DNA of 64,000 nucleotides from assembly GCF_029948125.1 (NCBI RefSeq), contig NZ_JASAMB010000001.1, positions 310,001 through 374,000 of the forward strand. The letters run 5' to 3'. The notes beneath the pieces are model-generated. The model was not told the origin of the DNA, made no database searches, and saw only the letters and a program-made list of their open reading frames with translations. Both the position numbers and the translations under genes were made by a program. Each line of letters begins with the position of its first letter. The stretch's first letter is position 1. Positions 44,288 through 52,839 of this stretch are shown piece by piece. Source of the stretch: Catellatospora sp. KI3. GTDB lineage: Bacteria; Actinomycetota; Actinomycetes; Mycobacteriales; Micromonosporaceae.

Positions 44288-44902
44288 GTGCTCGAACTGT
44301 TGACCGGTACCGGCCTGGCGACCGCGGCGGGGCTCAATGCGTACATCCCGCTGATGGTCGTCGGCCTGCTGGCCCGATACACCAATCTGATCACGCTGCC
44401 GGGGCCCTGGCAGTGGCTGGGCAACGGCTGGGTGCTGTTGATCCTGGCCGTGCTGCTGGCGATCGAGTTCGTGGCGGACAAGATCCCCGCGGTGGACAGC
44501 GTCAACGACGTGGTGCAGACCTTCGTCAGACCGACGGCGGGGGGTATGGCCTTCGCCGCCGGCTCCGGCTCCGAGACGGTGACGGTGTCGAACCCGGCCG
44601 ACCTGTTCACGCAGAAGATGTGGATCCCGATCGTCATCGGGGTGCTGATCTCGCTGACCGTGCACGGCACGAAGGCGGCCGCGCGACCCGCGCTGAACCT
44701 GGCCACGGTGGGGGTGGCCGCACCGGTGGTGTCGACCATCGAGGACACCGCGAGCATCGGCCTGTCCCTGGTCGCCATCATCATCCCGTTCCTGGTCATC
44801 CTGGGCGTGGGGCTGCTGATCCTGCTGGCGGTGGTGGCCGCGCGCAAACGCCGGGAACGCCGGGAGCGGCGAGCGGCGGCCCGGGTGCTGTCGCGAAAGT
44901 AA
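44288..44902 (+). CDS. DUF4126 membrane protein
   Basis: This 204-aa integral membrane protein has about five helices: GLATAAGLNAYIPLMVVGLLARY, WVLLILAVLLAIEFVADKIP, MWIPIVIGVLISLTVHG, ATVGVAAPVVSTIEDTAS and SLVAIIIPFLVILGVGLLILLAVVAARK. The DxxP (ADKIPAVDSVND) and PxxN-type loops are typical of DUF4126. The tail is very basic. The role is unknown. I chose the GTG of VLELLTGTGL, seven bases after the start of CATGCT, as a probable leaderless start. It is upstream of, but separated from, the FtsK-like locus. Confidence 0.82.
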   Translation: MLELLTGTGLATAAGLNAYIPLMVVGLLARYTNLITLPGPWQWLGNGWVLLILAVLLAIEFVADKIPAVDSVNDVVQTFVRPTAGGMAFAAGSGSETVTVSNPADLFTQKMWIPIVIGVLISLTVHGTKAAARPALNLATVGVAAPVVSTIEDTASIGLSLVAIIIPFLVILGVGLLILLAVVAARKRRERRERRAAARVLSRK

Positions 44903-44994
44903 CAGCCGTTCCCAGGCGTGGCGAAAAGCAAACAAACACCGTAAAACGGCATACTCTCGGAGGTTCATTCCATCTGATCCCCCGTGGAGGTGCC

Positions 44995-45255
44995 GTGGCC
45001 AGCGTCGCCGAGGTCAAAGCCGCCATCGATGCCGCCATGCTGCATGTGCAGGAAGGCCAGGACGCGGTGCGCTCGGCCAACGACCGGCTCGGTGAGGCGC
45101 AGCTCAGCCTCGCCACCGCGGTCGAGGGCTCCGGCCACGAAGCCGTCACCGCCGCCCAGGCGGCACTGGCCCAGGCCGCCACCGAACTCGAGGAATGCCT
45201 GACCGCGACGCTGCGCGCGGTCGAGCAGGCCGAGTCCTACGTCGCGACGCTGTGA
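44995..45255 (+). CDS. Small all-helical protein, first gene of the FtsK/EccC-like locus
   Basis: This 86-aa protein (VASVAEVKAAIDAAMLHVQEGQDAVRSAND...) is predicted to be two antiparallel helices with a break near EGSGHE (about residue 41). Size and helical-hairpin form are like WXG100 proteins, but the WxG turn is absent and no secretion tail is obvious. GGAGG lies four bases before the GTG. An AT-rich stretch with a -10-like CATACT (44950-44955) marks a promoter. It is 10 bases from the next gene and is probably a partner of the ATPase downstream. Confidence 0.72.
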   Translation: MASVAEVKAAIDAAMLHVQEGQDAVRSANDRLGEAQLSLATAVEGSGHEAVTAAQAALAQAATELEECLTATLRAVEQAESYVATL

Positions 45256-45265
45256 GGCGCAGGGC

Positions 45266-46276
45266 ATGAGTCTCGTCGAAGATCTGGCCGACCAGCTCCG
45301 CCTCGCCCGCGAGGAGCTGCCGCTGCCGCAGGTGGCCGGGGCGACCGAGCGGCTGCGTACCGCGTCCGGGCTGCTCGCCTGGGTGCTGCACCACAGCGCG
45401 GCGCCCGTCGCGGTGCCCGACCTCAGCCGCGCTGTCGAGCGCCTGGAGCACGCCGCCGCCGCGCTGCGCGTGGCCCAGGACTCCCTCGACGAGTACGCGC
45501 TGGTCCTGGGCATGCCCATCGACGCCCAGCGGCGTACCGACGACGGCTGGACCGCCGCCGTGCCGGTGCAGGCCGGCCGGGGCGAAGCCGCGCGGGCGGC
45601 CGCCGACTGCGGCCTGTCCGACTGGTGGGGCGAGCGCATCGCCGCCGTGACCGGCGAGTCCTTCGCCGTCGACACGCTGGCCGGGGACCGCGCCGACGCC
45701 GCCCAGTCCACCGCCGAGCTGCTGCGCCGCTGCGCCCGCGCGGCGCACGACGGCGACCGCCGCCGCCTGCACCGCCACCTGGCCGCCGCCGGGCCCGCCG
45801 TCGGGCTGGGCCTGGCCGCGATCGCACCGCCGCTGATCCGCCACCTCGCCGCAGAGCTGGTCGGTTACCCGCCCCGGCTGGAGGACCTGGCCCGGGTGCG
45901 CCGCGCCGCGCTGCCGCTGGGCACCGAGCTGCTGCCGCAGCTGCCCGCCGAGGCGGCCGAGGAGATCGTGGCCCGGATCTGCCACGCGCGTACGCACCGG
46001 CCCGCCGACCGTACGCCGACGCACCCGGTCGACGCGGCGACCGCCGCCGCGCTGCTGGTCGCCGCGATGCTACGGGCCACCGGCCGCGACGCCGACGCGC
46101 TCAACGAGATCATCGAGGCCGAGCGGGCCGCCGCCGGGGCCGCCCAGCAGCGGGCCACCGAGCGGGCCGAGGCGCACCGGGCCGCGCTGCGCATCACCGA
46201 CAGCGGCCGCCGACGCTCGGCCGTCGACGAGTTGGGGCGGCCCACGCAGCCCCCCAAGCGCCGCACCGGTGGCTGA
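45266..46276 (+). CDS. Helical protein of unknown function, second gene of the FtsK/EccC-like locus
   Basis: This 336-aa protein has no domain I recognise. It is mostly amphipathic helix: an N-terminal bundle (LVEDLADQLRLAREELPLPQ to about 90), a central segment with DCGLSDWWGERIAAVTGESFAVDTLAGD (about 110-140) and an Ala/Arg-rich C-terminal helix (AEAHRAALRI). There is no membrane helix or signal peptide. The stop overlaps the ATPase start by eight bases, so production is coupled. A structural or adaptor role is inference only. Confidence 0.7.
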   Translation: MSLVEDLADQLRLAREELPLPQVAGATERLRTASGLLAWVLHHSAAPVAVPDLSRAVERLEHAAAALRVAQDSLDEYALVLGMPIDAQRRTDDGWTAAVPVQAGRGEAARAAADCGLSDWWGERIAAVTGESFAVDTLAGDRADAAQSTAELLRRCARAAHDGDRRRLHRHLAAAGPAVGLGLAAIAPPLIRHLAAELVGYPPRLEDLARVRRAALPLGTELLPQLPAEAAEEIVARICHARTHRPADRTPTHPVDAATAAALLVAAMLRATGRDADALNEIIEAERAAAGAAQQRATERAEAHRAALRITDSGRRRSAVDELGRPTQPPKRRTGG

Positions 46277-48998
46277 GCCGCCGCTGCCCGCCGATCCCGC
46301 GCCCCGCCCCGCCGACTCCCGGCAGGGCGGCCGCGGGATCGTCGCGGCCGTACGCCGGGAACTCGCGGCCGCCCGCCACGCCGCGCGCGCCGCGCAGGCA
46401 GCCACGGTCACCGCCCGCATCGCCGCCACCGAGCAGCTCGAAGCCGTCCGCCGGTCGGCGCCCCGGCGGCGTCAGGAGCTGCAGGACGCCCGGGACCGCG
46501 CCCGCACCGAGGCGCAGACCCGCTGGCAGCGCGAGACCGGCAAGCTCACCGGCACGCTGCGCGAGCTGGCCGAGGCCGCCGCGCCGGGCGCCGCCGGCAG
46601 CCTCTGGTCGGCCTGGCGCCCCGGGGCCAAACCGGATCAGCAGAGCGGCTTCGCCCCGGGGCTGCTGCGCATCGGCGTGCTCGGCCACGAGCCGGGGCCG
46701 GACGCGCCGCCCGCGCTGGTGCCGCTGCTGGACGCGGCGCACCTGAGCCTGTCCGGCGACGCCGCCGCCACCGTCGACGGGCTGATCGGCGCGCTGCTGC
46801 TGCGCGCCCTGGCCAGCGTCCCCGCCGGGTCCCTGCGGGTCACCGTGTACGACCCGGGCCAGCTCGGCGGCGCCCTGGCCGGACTGGCCCCGCTCGCGGC
46901 GGGCGGGATGATCACTTACCTGGGGCCGGGCGGCCTCGCCCCGCTGCTCGACGACCTCGCCGAGCAGATCCGCCGCATCAACGAGAACGTGCTCGGCGGG
47001 GTCTACCTGAGCGTGGCCGAGCTGGCCGCCGAGACCGGCCGCCGCCCCGAGCCGTGGCGGGTGGCGGTGCTGCTGGCCGACCCGAACGGGGCCGAGCTGA
47101 GCCGGTCCGAGCGGGCGCAGCTGGACCGGGTGGCCCGGACCGGCGTCGCGGCGGGCGTACACCTGATCACCCGGGGGTTCGAGCCGGCCGCCGACACCGG
47201 CGTCGAATCGATCACGATCGGCGCCGGTACCGCCCGGACCAGCCTGACCGGCGAGATCCCGGTGCAGCTCGACCCGCCGCCCAACGCGACCCTGCTCACC
47301 GGCGTCTGCCGGGCGCTGGCCGAGCAGGCCACGGCCGGGCCGCCGCCGGTGCCGTTCGCCGCGCTGCTGCCCGAGCAGCCGTGGCAGCAGTCCTCGGCCG
47401 AGGCGCTGCGCGCCCCGATCGGCGAGGGCACCGACGGCCGCCTGGTCGAACTGGTGCTCGGCGACGACCCGCCGCACGCGCTGATCGGCGGCCCGTCCGG
47501 GTCCGGCAAGACCAACCTGCTCTACTGCTGGCTGGCCGCGCTGACCACCCGCTACTCCCCCGACGAGCTGGCGCTGTACCTGCTCGACTTCAAGGAGGGC
47601 GTGTCGTTCGCCCGGTTCGCCCCGGGCACCCGCGACCCCAGCTGGCTGCCGCACGTACGCCTGGTCGGCGTCAACGTCAACGCCGACCGCGAGTTCGGCC
47701 TGGCCCTGCTGCGGCACCTGGCCGACGAGCTCAAGCGGCGCGCCGCCGCCGCCAAGGCGCACGACGCCACCAAGCTGGCCGAGCTGCGCGCCGAGGACCC
47801 GACCGGCAGCTGGCCGCGCATCGTCGCCGTCATCGACGAGTTCCAGGTGCTGCTCGGGGCCCGCGACGCGGTCACCACCGAGGCGGTGAACCTGCTGGAG
47901 GACCTGGCCCGGCGCGGCCGCTCGCAGGGCATCCACCTGGTACTGGCCAGCCAGGACGTCTCCGGCATCGAGGCGCTGTGGGGCCGCTCCGGGCTGGTCT
48001 CGCAGTTCACGCTGCGTATCGCGCTGCCGAAGGCGCGCCGGATCCTGTCCGACGTGAACCTGGCCGCCGAGCTGATCCCCCGCTGCCACGCGGTGGTCAA
48101 CGCCGACTCGGGCGTGCCGTCGGCCAACACCGTGGTCCGGCTGCCCGACGCGGGCGACCGGGGCACCTGGCTCAGCCTGCAGGAGCAGCTGTGGCTGGCC
48201 CGTACCCCCGGCAGCGAGCCGCCCCGGCTGTTCGACGGCGACGCCCGCCCGCTGTTCCCGCTGCTGCCGCCCACCCCCGACCCGGAGCTGCTGGCCCGGC
48301 TGGGCGCGGTGGCGCTGCTCGGCGAGACCATCGACGTCACCGGGCGGCCCGCCACGCTGCGGCTCAACCGGGCGCCAGGGCGCAACCTGGCCGTGCTCGG
48401 CACCCGCGTCGAGGAGGCCTGCGCGGTCCTGCTCGCCGCCGGGCACGCGCTGGCCGGGCAGCACGCCCCGGGCACGGCCCGGTTCAGCCTGCTGTGCCTG
48501 GACGACGACGCCACCACCGCCGCGAAGTCGCTGCACGCGCTGGTCGCGGCCCGCCACCGCTGCGACTGGTACGCCGACGACGACGTGCTCGCCCTGCTGC
48601 GCGCGGCGGCCGCCGACACCGACGAGACCCCGCACTACGTGTTCGGCTTCGCCCTGGACGCGGTGCACGACCGGTTGGCCGCCAAACCGGGGCCCGGCCT
48701 GCCCAGCGGGCACGAATTGCTGCGCACTGTGCTGTCGCGGGGGCCGGAGCGGCGTACCCACCTGCTGGGCTGGTGGCGCACCGTGGCGCGGCTGCGAGAC
48801 GACCTCGGCGGCGTCGGCGCCCGCTTCGACACCATCGGCGCCTGGGTCGCCCTCGACGTGCACGGCCCCGAACTGTCCCCGCTGTACCCGCAGGCGGGCG
48901 GTCCGGCGTGGGCCCCGCGCACCGGCCGGGCGCTGCACTTCGACCGGGCCGTGCACCAGCGGCCGCAGCTCGTCATCCCGTACGAGGTGGCGCCGTGA
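46269..48998 (+). CDS. FtsK/SpoIIIE-EccC-like ATPase with one active and two degenerate motor domains
   Basis: This 909-aa protein has an N-terminal coiled coil (about 15-110) and no membrane helix. Residues about 157-330 resemble an FtsK-like fold without a P-loop (SLRVTVYDPGQLGG, AGVHLITRGF). The active domain has Walker A GGPSGSGK414T, LYLLDFKEGVSF, and Walker B AVID523E524FQVLL, then LVLASQD. A third domain from about 700 starts NLAVLGTRVEEACAVL, where a Walker A should be but lacks GK(S/T). Three linked motor domains recall EccC of type VII secretion. GTG start; the end overlaps the next gene by four bases. Confidence 0.85.
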   Translation: MAEPPLPADPAPRPADSRQGGRGIVAAVRRELAAARHAARAAQAATVTARIAATEQLEAVRRSAPRRRQELQDARDRARTEAQTRWQRETGKLTGTLRELAEAAAPGAAGSLWSAWRPGAKPDQQSGFAPGLLRIGVLGHEPGPDAPPALVPLLDAAHLSLSGDAAATVDGLIGALLLRALASVPAGSLRVTVYDPGQLGGALAGLAPLAAGGMITYLGPGGLAPLLDDLAEQIRRINENVLGGVYLSVAELAAETGRRPEPWRVAVLLADPNGAELSRSERAQLDRVARTGVAAGVHLITRGFEPAADTGVESITIGAGTARTSLTGEIPVQLDPPPNATLLTGVCRALAEQATAGPPPVPFAALLPEQPWQQSSAEALRAPIGEGTDGRLVELVLGDDPPHALIGGPSGSGKTNLLYCWLAALTTRYSPDELALYLLDFKEGVSFARFAPGTRDPSWLPHVRLVGVNVNADREFGLALLRHLADELKRRAAAAKAHDATKLAELRAEDPTGSWPRIVAVIDEFQVLLGARDAVTTEAVNLLEDLARRGRSQGIHLVLASQDVSGIEALWGRSGLVSQFTLRIALPKARRILSDVNLAAELIPRCHAVVNADSGVPSANTVVRLPDAGDRGTWLSLQEQLWLARTPGSEPPRLFDGDARPLFPLLPPTPDPELLARLGAVALLGETIDVTGRPATLRLNRAPGRNLAVLGTRVEEACAVLLAAGHALAGQHAPGTARFSLLCLDDDATTAAKSLHALVAARHRCDWYADDDVLALLRAAAADTDETPHYVFGFALDAVHDRLAAKPGPGLPSGHELLRTVLSRGPERRTHLLGWWRTVARLRDDLGGVGARFDTIGAWVALDVHGPELSPLYPQAGGPAWAPRTGRALHFDRAVHQRPQLVIPYEVAP

Positions 48999-49660
48999 CC
49001 TCCACCCCCGCGGCCCGCTACCGCGCCCTCATCGCCGACCTGGTCGCCGCCTCGCGCCGGCACGAGACGGCGCTGGCCGCCGCCAACCAGTCGCACGCCG
49101 ACGGGGTCGCCACGGTCGAGCACGACCTGGCCGCCGCCGAGGACGCCGTGGTCGCCGCCGGGGCCCGCGCCGCGCACGCGCAGAAGGTGATGGCCCAGAC
49201 GGACCTGGCCGCCGGTGCCCTGTGGGACGAGCTCAAGGAGGTACGCGGCCGCCGCGGCCGCCGCCTCGGCCCGACCCCCGCACCGGTCCCCGCCCCCGGC
49301 ACGCACGAGGGCGCGGTCCTCGACCCGATCGCGCTGCTGGAGGCGGCCGCCGCCCGCATCGACCGGGCCCGCCGGGGCGGCGAACCGCTCCCGCCGCTGG
49401 TCCTGCCGCTGCTGTTCGCGGTGGGCGCCCTCTGCTCAGCCGCCGTGACCCTACTCGGCCTCACCCTGCAGACCCTCGGCCCGCTCGGCTTCGTGACCGC
49501 CTGGCTCCTGATCCTGGCCGCCCCCCTGGCCGGCCTCATCCCCGCCCGCGACCTCGCCGACCGCTACTGGGGCACCCGCCTCGACCCCGGCGCCACCGCC
49601 CTCATCGCCCTGTCCGGCATGCTCACCACCGCCCTCCTAACCCTCACCCACCTCCCCTGA
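48995..49660 (+). CDS. Coiled-coil protein with C-terminal membrane helices, last gene of the FtsK/EccC-like locus
   Basis: This 221-aa protein has an N-terminal coiled coil (YRALIADLVAASRRHETALAAANQ to about 80) and a proline linker. Three hydrophobic segments follow: PLVLPLLFAVGALCSAAVTLLGL, LGFVTAWLLILAAPLAGLIP and TALIALSGMLTTALLTLTHL. It could anchor the soluble ATPase at the membrane. It is start-stop coupled (GTGA) to the ATPase gene. No known domain was recognised. Confidence 0.75.
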   Translation: MTSTPAARYRALIADLVAASRRHETALAAANQSHADGVATVEHDLAAAEDAVVAAGARAAHAQKVMAQTDLAAGALWDELKEVRGRRGRRLGPTPAPVPAPGTHEGAVLDPIALLEAAAARIDRARRGGEPLPPLVLPLLFAVGALCSAAVTLLGLTLQTLGPLGFVTAWLLILAAPLAGLIPARDLADRYWGTRLDPGATALIALSGMLTTALLTLTHLP

Positions 49661-49675
49661 CCCCGACAGCACCCC

Positions 49676-49852
49676 GTCGATCATGAACCTATGGCACGGC
49701 TCGACGGCGTGTCGCGTGCACAGGTTCCTGATCGACTTGCGCGCCGCGCGGCCGCCCGCCTTTGGTAGACGCCGGAGAGTCACCCCGCCGAGATGATCAG
49801 GAAGTCGTGCACAAGACACACCGTCGAGCCGTGCCATAAGTTCATGATCAAC
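49676..49852. repeat. PalD: 61-base imperfect inverted repeat between convergent genes
   Basis: Arms 49676-49736 and 49792-49852 match at 51 of 61 bases. Each arm begins and ends with GATCATGAAC- and TTCCTGATC-like ends, so each is itself partly palindromic. The 55-base centre is non-coding. The ecm stop codon (49848-49850) lies inside the right arm. Confidence 0.88.
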
Positions 49853-51851
49853 GCGGCAGGGTGGGGGTGGGGAGGTGGGCGGCGCGGACTACGGTGACCA
49901 GTTCGTCCATGATGTCGGTGAGGGCGAAGTGCTTGGGGGTGAAGACCCGGGCTACGCCTGACTCCAGGAGGGTGACCGCGTCCTCGTCGGGGATGATGCC
50001 GCCGACGACGACGGGAAGGTCGGGCAGGCCCGCTTCGCGCAGGCCGCGCAGGACGGCGGGGACCGCGTTGAGGTGGGAGCCGGAAAGGACCGACAGGCCC
50101 ACCAGGTCGACGTCCTCCTGGACCGCCGCAGCGACGATCTGCGCCGGAGTCAGCCGGATGCCCTGGTAGACGACCTCGAACCCGGCGTCGCGGGCGCGTA
50201 CCGCGATCTGCTCGGCGCCGTTGGAGTGCCCGTCCAGGCCGGGCTTGCCGACGAGCAGCCGCAGCCGTTCGCGCCCCAGCTCCCGGGCCGTGGCACGCAC
50301 CCGCTCGCGCACCCGGGCCAGGTCCGCGTCCGCCCCGCCGGAGACCCCGGCCAGGCCGGTGGGCGCCCGGTACTCGCCGAACACCTCGCGCAGCACGCCC
50401 GCCCACTCGCCCGTGGTGACCCCGGCCCGCACGCAGGCCAGCGTGGCGTCCATCAGGTTGGCTCCACCGGCGGCGTCGGCGCGCAGCCGGTCCAGGGCCG
50501 CGGCGGCGGCCGGGGCGTCGCGCTGCTCGCGCCACTGCCGCACCGAGGCGACGACCGCCTGCTCGACGGCCGGGTCGACCTGCTCGACGGCCTGCGCCCC
50601 GGCGGCGGTCAGCGGCGACGGCTCGGTCTCGGTGTACCGGTTGACGCCGACGACCACGTCCTGCCCCGACTCCACCCGGCGGCGCCGGTCGACCAGCGAG
50701 GAGACCAGCGCGCTCTTGAGGTAGCCGGACTCCACCGCCGCCACCGGCCCGCCGAGGTCGAGGATCTGCTCCAGCTCGCGGCGCGCGCCGGTGACGATCT
50801 CGTCGACGAGCGCTTCGACCACGTGCGACCCGGCGAACAGGTCGGGGTACTCCAGCAGGTCGGACTCGTACGCGAGGACCTGCTGCAGGCGCAGGGACCA
50901 CTGCTGGTCCCAGGGGCGGGGCAGGCCCAGCGCCTCGTTCCAGGCGGGCAGCTGCACCGCGCGGGCGCGCGCGTCCCGGGAGAGGGTGACGCCCAGCATC
51001 TCCAGCACGATGCGGGCCACGTTGTTCTCGGGCTGCGACTCGGTGAGCCCGAGCGAGTTGACCTGTACGCCGTACCGCAGCCGCCGCTGCTTCGGGTCGG
51101 TGACGCCGTACCGGTCGCGGGTGATCTCGTCCCAGAGCCGGGTGAACGCGCGCATCTTCGCCATCTCCTCGACGAAGCGCACGCCGGAGTTGACGAAGAA
51201 CGAGATCCGCTGCACCACGTCGCCGAGCCGCTCGGCCGGCACCTGTCCGCCGTCGCGGACCCGGTCGAGCAGCCCGACCGCGGTGGCCAGCGCGAAGCCG
51301 ACCTCCTGCACGGGCGTGGCCCCGGCCTCCTGCAGGTGGTACGAGCAGATGTTGACGGGGTTCCAGGCGGGCGCGTGCACGACCGTCCACGCGACGACGT
51401 CGGTGGTCAGCCGCAGCGACGGGCCGGGCGGGAAGATGTACGTCCCGCGCGACAGGTACTCCTTGATGATGTCGTTCTGGGTGGTGCCCGCCAGCCGGGA
51501 CGGGTCGGCGCCCTGCTCCCGCGCGACGGTGACGTACAGCGCGAGCAGCCACATCGCGGTGGCGTTGATGGTCATGCTGGTGTTCGCCGCGCCCAGGTCG
51601 ATGCCGTCGAACAGGGCGCGGGCGTCGCCGAGGTGCGCCACCGGCACGCCGACCCGGCCGACCTCGCCGGCGGCGAGCTCGTGGTCGGCGTCGTACCCGG
51701 TCTGCGTGGGCAGGTCGAAGGCGACCGACAGCCCGGTCTGGCCCTTGGCCAGATTCCGCCGGAACAGGGCGTTCGTCGCCGCGGCGCTGGAGTGCCCGGC
51801 GTACGTGCGCATGACCCAGGGACGGTCCCGATCGGCGAGGCGAGGTTCCAT
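49848..51851 (-). CDS. ecm: Ethylmalonyl-CoA mutase
   Basis: This 667-aa adenosylcobalamin enzyme converts (2R)-ethylmalonyl-CoA to methylsuccinyl-CoA. The barrel opens MRTYAGHSSAAATNALFRRNLAKGQTGLSVAFDLPTQTG in pieces typical of the MeaA/Ecm group. KEYLSRGTYIFPP and GVQVNSLGLTESQPENN follow, and the fused C-terminal B12 domain has KPGLDGHSNGAEQIA and VVVGGIIPDEDA. Unlike IcmA it carries both domains. It uses the product of Ccr after epimerisation by the epimerase. The perfect palindrome TGAACGTTCA lies 15 bases upstream of the ATG. Confidence 0.95.
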   Translation of the reverse strand: MEPRLADRDRPWVMRTYAGHSSAAATNALFRRNLAKGQTGLSVAFDLPTQTGYDADHELAAGEVGRVGVPVAHLGDARALFDGIDLGAANTSMTINATAMWLLALYVTVAREQGADPSRLAGTTQNDIIKEYLSRGTYIFPPGPSLRLTTDVVAWTVVHAPAWNPVNICSYHLQEAGATPVQEVGFALATAVGLLDRVRDGGQVPAERLGDVVQRISFFVNSGVRFVEEMAKMRAFTRLWDEITRDRYGVTDPKQRRLRYGVQVNSLGLTESQPENNVARIVLEMLGVTLSRDARARAVQLPAWNEALGLPRPWDQQWSLRLQQVLAYESDLLEYPDLFAGSHVVEALVDEIVTGARRELEQILDLGGPVAAVESGYLKSALVSSLVDRRRRVESGQDVVVGVNRYTETEPSPLTAAGAQAVEQVDPAVEQAVVASVRQWREQRDAPAAAAALDRLRADAAGGANLMDATLACVRAGVTTGEWAGVLREVFGEYRAPTGLAGVSGGADADLARVRERVRATARELGRERLRLLVGKPGLDGHSNGAEQIAVRARDAGFEVVYQGIRLTPAQIVAAAVQEDVDLVGLSVLSGSHLNAVPAVLRGLREAGLPDLPVVVGGIIPDEDAVTLLESGVARVFTPKHFALTDIMDELVTVVRAAHLPTPTLPR

Positions 51852-51860
51852 ACGCCGATG

Positions 51861-51880
51861 CTAAGTGAACGTTCAGTAAC
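51861..51880. promoter_or_regulatory. Palindromic operator candidate before ecm
   Basis: TGAACGTTCA is a perfect 10-bp palindrome at 51866-51875, flanked by CTAAG and GTAAC with alternate-position symmetry. That form is typical of TetR-family sites. It lies between ecm and the divergent ABC-2 operon. It resembles the icmA-type sites in half-site letters but has a shorter centre. Confidence 0.5.
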
Positions 51881-51978
51881 TTGATCCGGTGAACAATCTC
51901 ACTGGTAGGCGAGTCGTCCATATCTCCCCGTACCGCAGCGGGATCGAGGGTCCGGACCCGTGGGCGTATCGTGCGCGT

Positions 51979-52839
51979 GTGACTGACGAGGAGCTGGCGA
52001 TCAGCGTTTCCGGTCTGCGCAAGTCCTATCGGGACAACCAGGCCGTCGCGGGAGTGGATCTCGCGGTACGGCGCGGCGAGGTGTTCGCGCTGCTGGGCCC
52101 GAACGGCGCGGGCAAGACCACCACCGTGGAGATCCTGGAGGGCTTCCGCCAGCGCGACGGCGGCGACGTCTCGGTGCTCGGCGTCGACCCGGCGAAGGCC
52201 GGTGCCGACTGGCGCAAGCGCATCGGCATCGTGCTGCAGGGCACCGGCGAGTTCGACGAGCTGAAGGTCGGCGAGGTGGTGCGCCACTTCGCCCGCTTCT
52301 ACCCGAACGCGAGCGACCCGGCCGAGGTGATCGAGCGGGTGGGCCTGAGCGACAAGGCGAACTCCCGTACCCACACGCTCTCCGGCGGGCAGAAGCGCCG
52401 CCTGGACGTGGCCCTGGGCATCGTCAACCGGCCGGAGCTGCTGTTTCTCGACGAGCCGACCACCGGCTTCGACCCGGCGGCCCGCCGCGAGTTCTGGGAC
52501 CTGATCCGCCAGCTGTCCCACCAGGGCACCACGATCCTGCTCACCACGCACTACCTGGACGAGGCCGAGGCGCTGGCCGACCGGGTCGGCGTGATCAACC
52601 GGGGCGCCATGGTCGCCGTCTCCACCCCGGCCGAGCTCGGCGGGCGGCACCAGGCCACGGCCCGCGTCGGCTGGCGCGAGGACGGCCAGGCGCGCTTCGA
52701 GCAGACCGACCACCCCACCGACGCGGTACGGCGGCTGTCGGAGCGCTTCGGCGGCGAGGTGCCGGAGCTGACCGTCACCCGGCCGACGCTGGAGGACATC
52801 TACCTGGAGATGCTGGGCGAGAAGGAGGAGCAGCAGTGA
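51979..52839 (+). CDS. ABC-2 exporter ATPase, first system
   Basis: This 286-aa ATPase has Walker A GPNGAGKTTT, signature LSGGQKRR and Walker B LFLDEPTTGFD, followed by LTTHYLDEAEALADR. It belongs to the drug/antibiotic exporter class. I chose the GTG beginning VTDEELAISVSGL, six bases after TATCGT, which looks like a leaderless promoter. An ATG 90 bases upstream would add a leader without similarity. It overlaps the permease gene by four bases. Confidence 0.9.
   Translation: MTDEELAISVSGLRKSYRDNQAVAGVDLAVRRGEVFALLGPNGAGKTTTVEILEGFRQRDGGDVSVLGVDPAKAGADWRKRIGIVLQGTGEFDELKVGEVVRHFARFYPNASDPAEVIERVGLSDKANSRTHTLSGGQKRRLDVALGIVNRPELLFLDEPTTGFDPAARREFWDLIRQLSHQGTTILLTTHYLDEAEALADRVGVINRGAMVAVSTPAELGGRHQATARVGWREDGQARFEQTDHPTDAVRRLSERFGGEVPELTVTRPTLEDIYLEMLGEKEEQQ

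Noticed and set aside
44995-45255. The 86-aa protein as a true WXG100 secretion substrate
   Set aside because: It lacks the W-x-G turn and a YxxxD/E tail; only size and helical form agree, so the name is not used.
46194-48956. A 920-codon open frame antisense to the EccC/FtsK-like ATPase
   Set aside because: The sense frame has intact Walker motifs and start-stop coupling to neighbours; the antisense product is low-complexity Arg/Gly/Val/Gln.
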